From Bacilli bacterium (GTDB lineage: Bacteria > Bacillota_I > Bacilli_A > ML615J-28 > CAG-698), in contig JAEDHQ010000048.1 of assembly GCA_016296945.1 (NCBI GenBank), forward strand, positions 1-12,955: a DNA stretch of 12,955 nucleotides. The letters run 5' to 3'. The notes beneath the pieces were generated by a model, which ran no database searches, was not told where the DNA came from, and saw only the letters and a list, made by a program, of their open reading frames with translations. The number at the start of each line of letters is the position of its first letter. Position 1 is the first letter of the stretch. A program made the translations under genes and the position numbers. Below are positions 12,787-12,955 of the stretch, piece after piece.

Positions 12787-12955
12787 ATGATTTGGGGTAC
12801 ATTTACCATTACGCACATCCTTTCACTTTTGCTGGGCGCAGCTATTACAATAGGACTTTACTTCGCGCTCAAGCACAGAACAGAGAAAACGCAGACAATA
12901 GTTTTGGGCATACTTTCGTTTGCCGGAATAGCGGCCATTATCTTTAACCTCGTGG
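12787..12955 (+). CDS. multi-spanning membrane protein, 3' end beyond the window (possibly YwaF/TIGR02206-like)
   Basis: Only the first 56 codons are present. AAGGAG lies 9 nt before the ATG. The N-terminus TFTITHILSLLLGAAITIGL (5-24) continues into the first membrane helix, a basic loop KHRTEKTQ (30-37) follows, and a second helix (about 38-56, IVLGILSFAGIAAIIFNLV) is cut by the window end. The pattern of a His before helix 1 and a short basic loop resembles the YwaF/TIGR02206 family of integral membrane proteins, but the assignment is weak. Its GC content is much higher than that of the core genes at the left, in keeping with acquisition. It is expressed from the promoter at 12528-12556 through the structured leader. 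Confidence 0.75.
   Translation, partial: MIWGTFTITHILSLLLGAAITIGLYFALKHRTEKTQTIVLGILSFAGIAAIIFNLV

Overview
The window is a strongly AT-rich stretch of a Gram-positive, low-GC Bacillota genome. Consensus sigma-A promoters (often with an extended TGn -10), AGGAGG-type ribosome sites, ATG-dominated starts and tight operons all point that way. TGA is used as a stop (thyA ends in TGA), so this is not a Mycoplasma-type code. An Erysipelotrichia-like gut firmicute would fit, but that is inference.

From 1 to about 9470 every gene is on the minus strand and looks like ordinary core genome. Read in the direction of transcription (right to left) the order is: a CvpA-family membrane protein; an M20D amidohydrolase; an MsbA/LmrA-type ABC exporter with a MarR regulator behind it; thyA-dfrA-plsC, which makes dTMP, regenerates tetrahydrofolate and acylates lysophosphatidate; a small two-helix membrane protein of unknown role with a perfect consensus promoter; pyrimidine-nucleoside phosphorylase abutting a metallo-beta-lactamase-fold hydrolase; and tRNA-Leu(CAA). 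Several promoters are packed into the terminators of the preceding genes.

From about 9640 the genes are on the plus strand. tRNA-Gly(GCC) with its own promoter and terminator is followed closely by a small PAS-domain protein. A promoter and about 550 bp of decayed coding sequence then run straight into tRNA-Leu(CAG), which ends in a good terminator.

The last 2 kb (about 10990-12955) look acquired. They hold two arrays of a 20-bp repeat (11106-11205 and about 12091-12180), the decayed C-terminus of a serine recombinase, a P-loop kinase-like gene of visibly higher GC, fragments of other reading frames, and the start of a multi-spanning membrane protein cut by the window end. That last gene has a strong promoter and a roughly 220-nt leader whose 5' end pairs over 16 positions with the bases just before its ribosome site. 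This looks like a structured RNA or cis-regulatory element that I cannot assign to a known class, and it is the most promising unexplained signal here.
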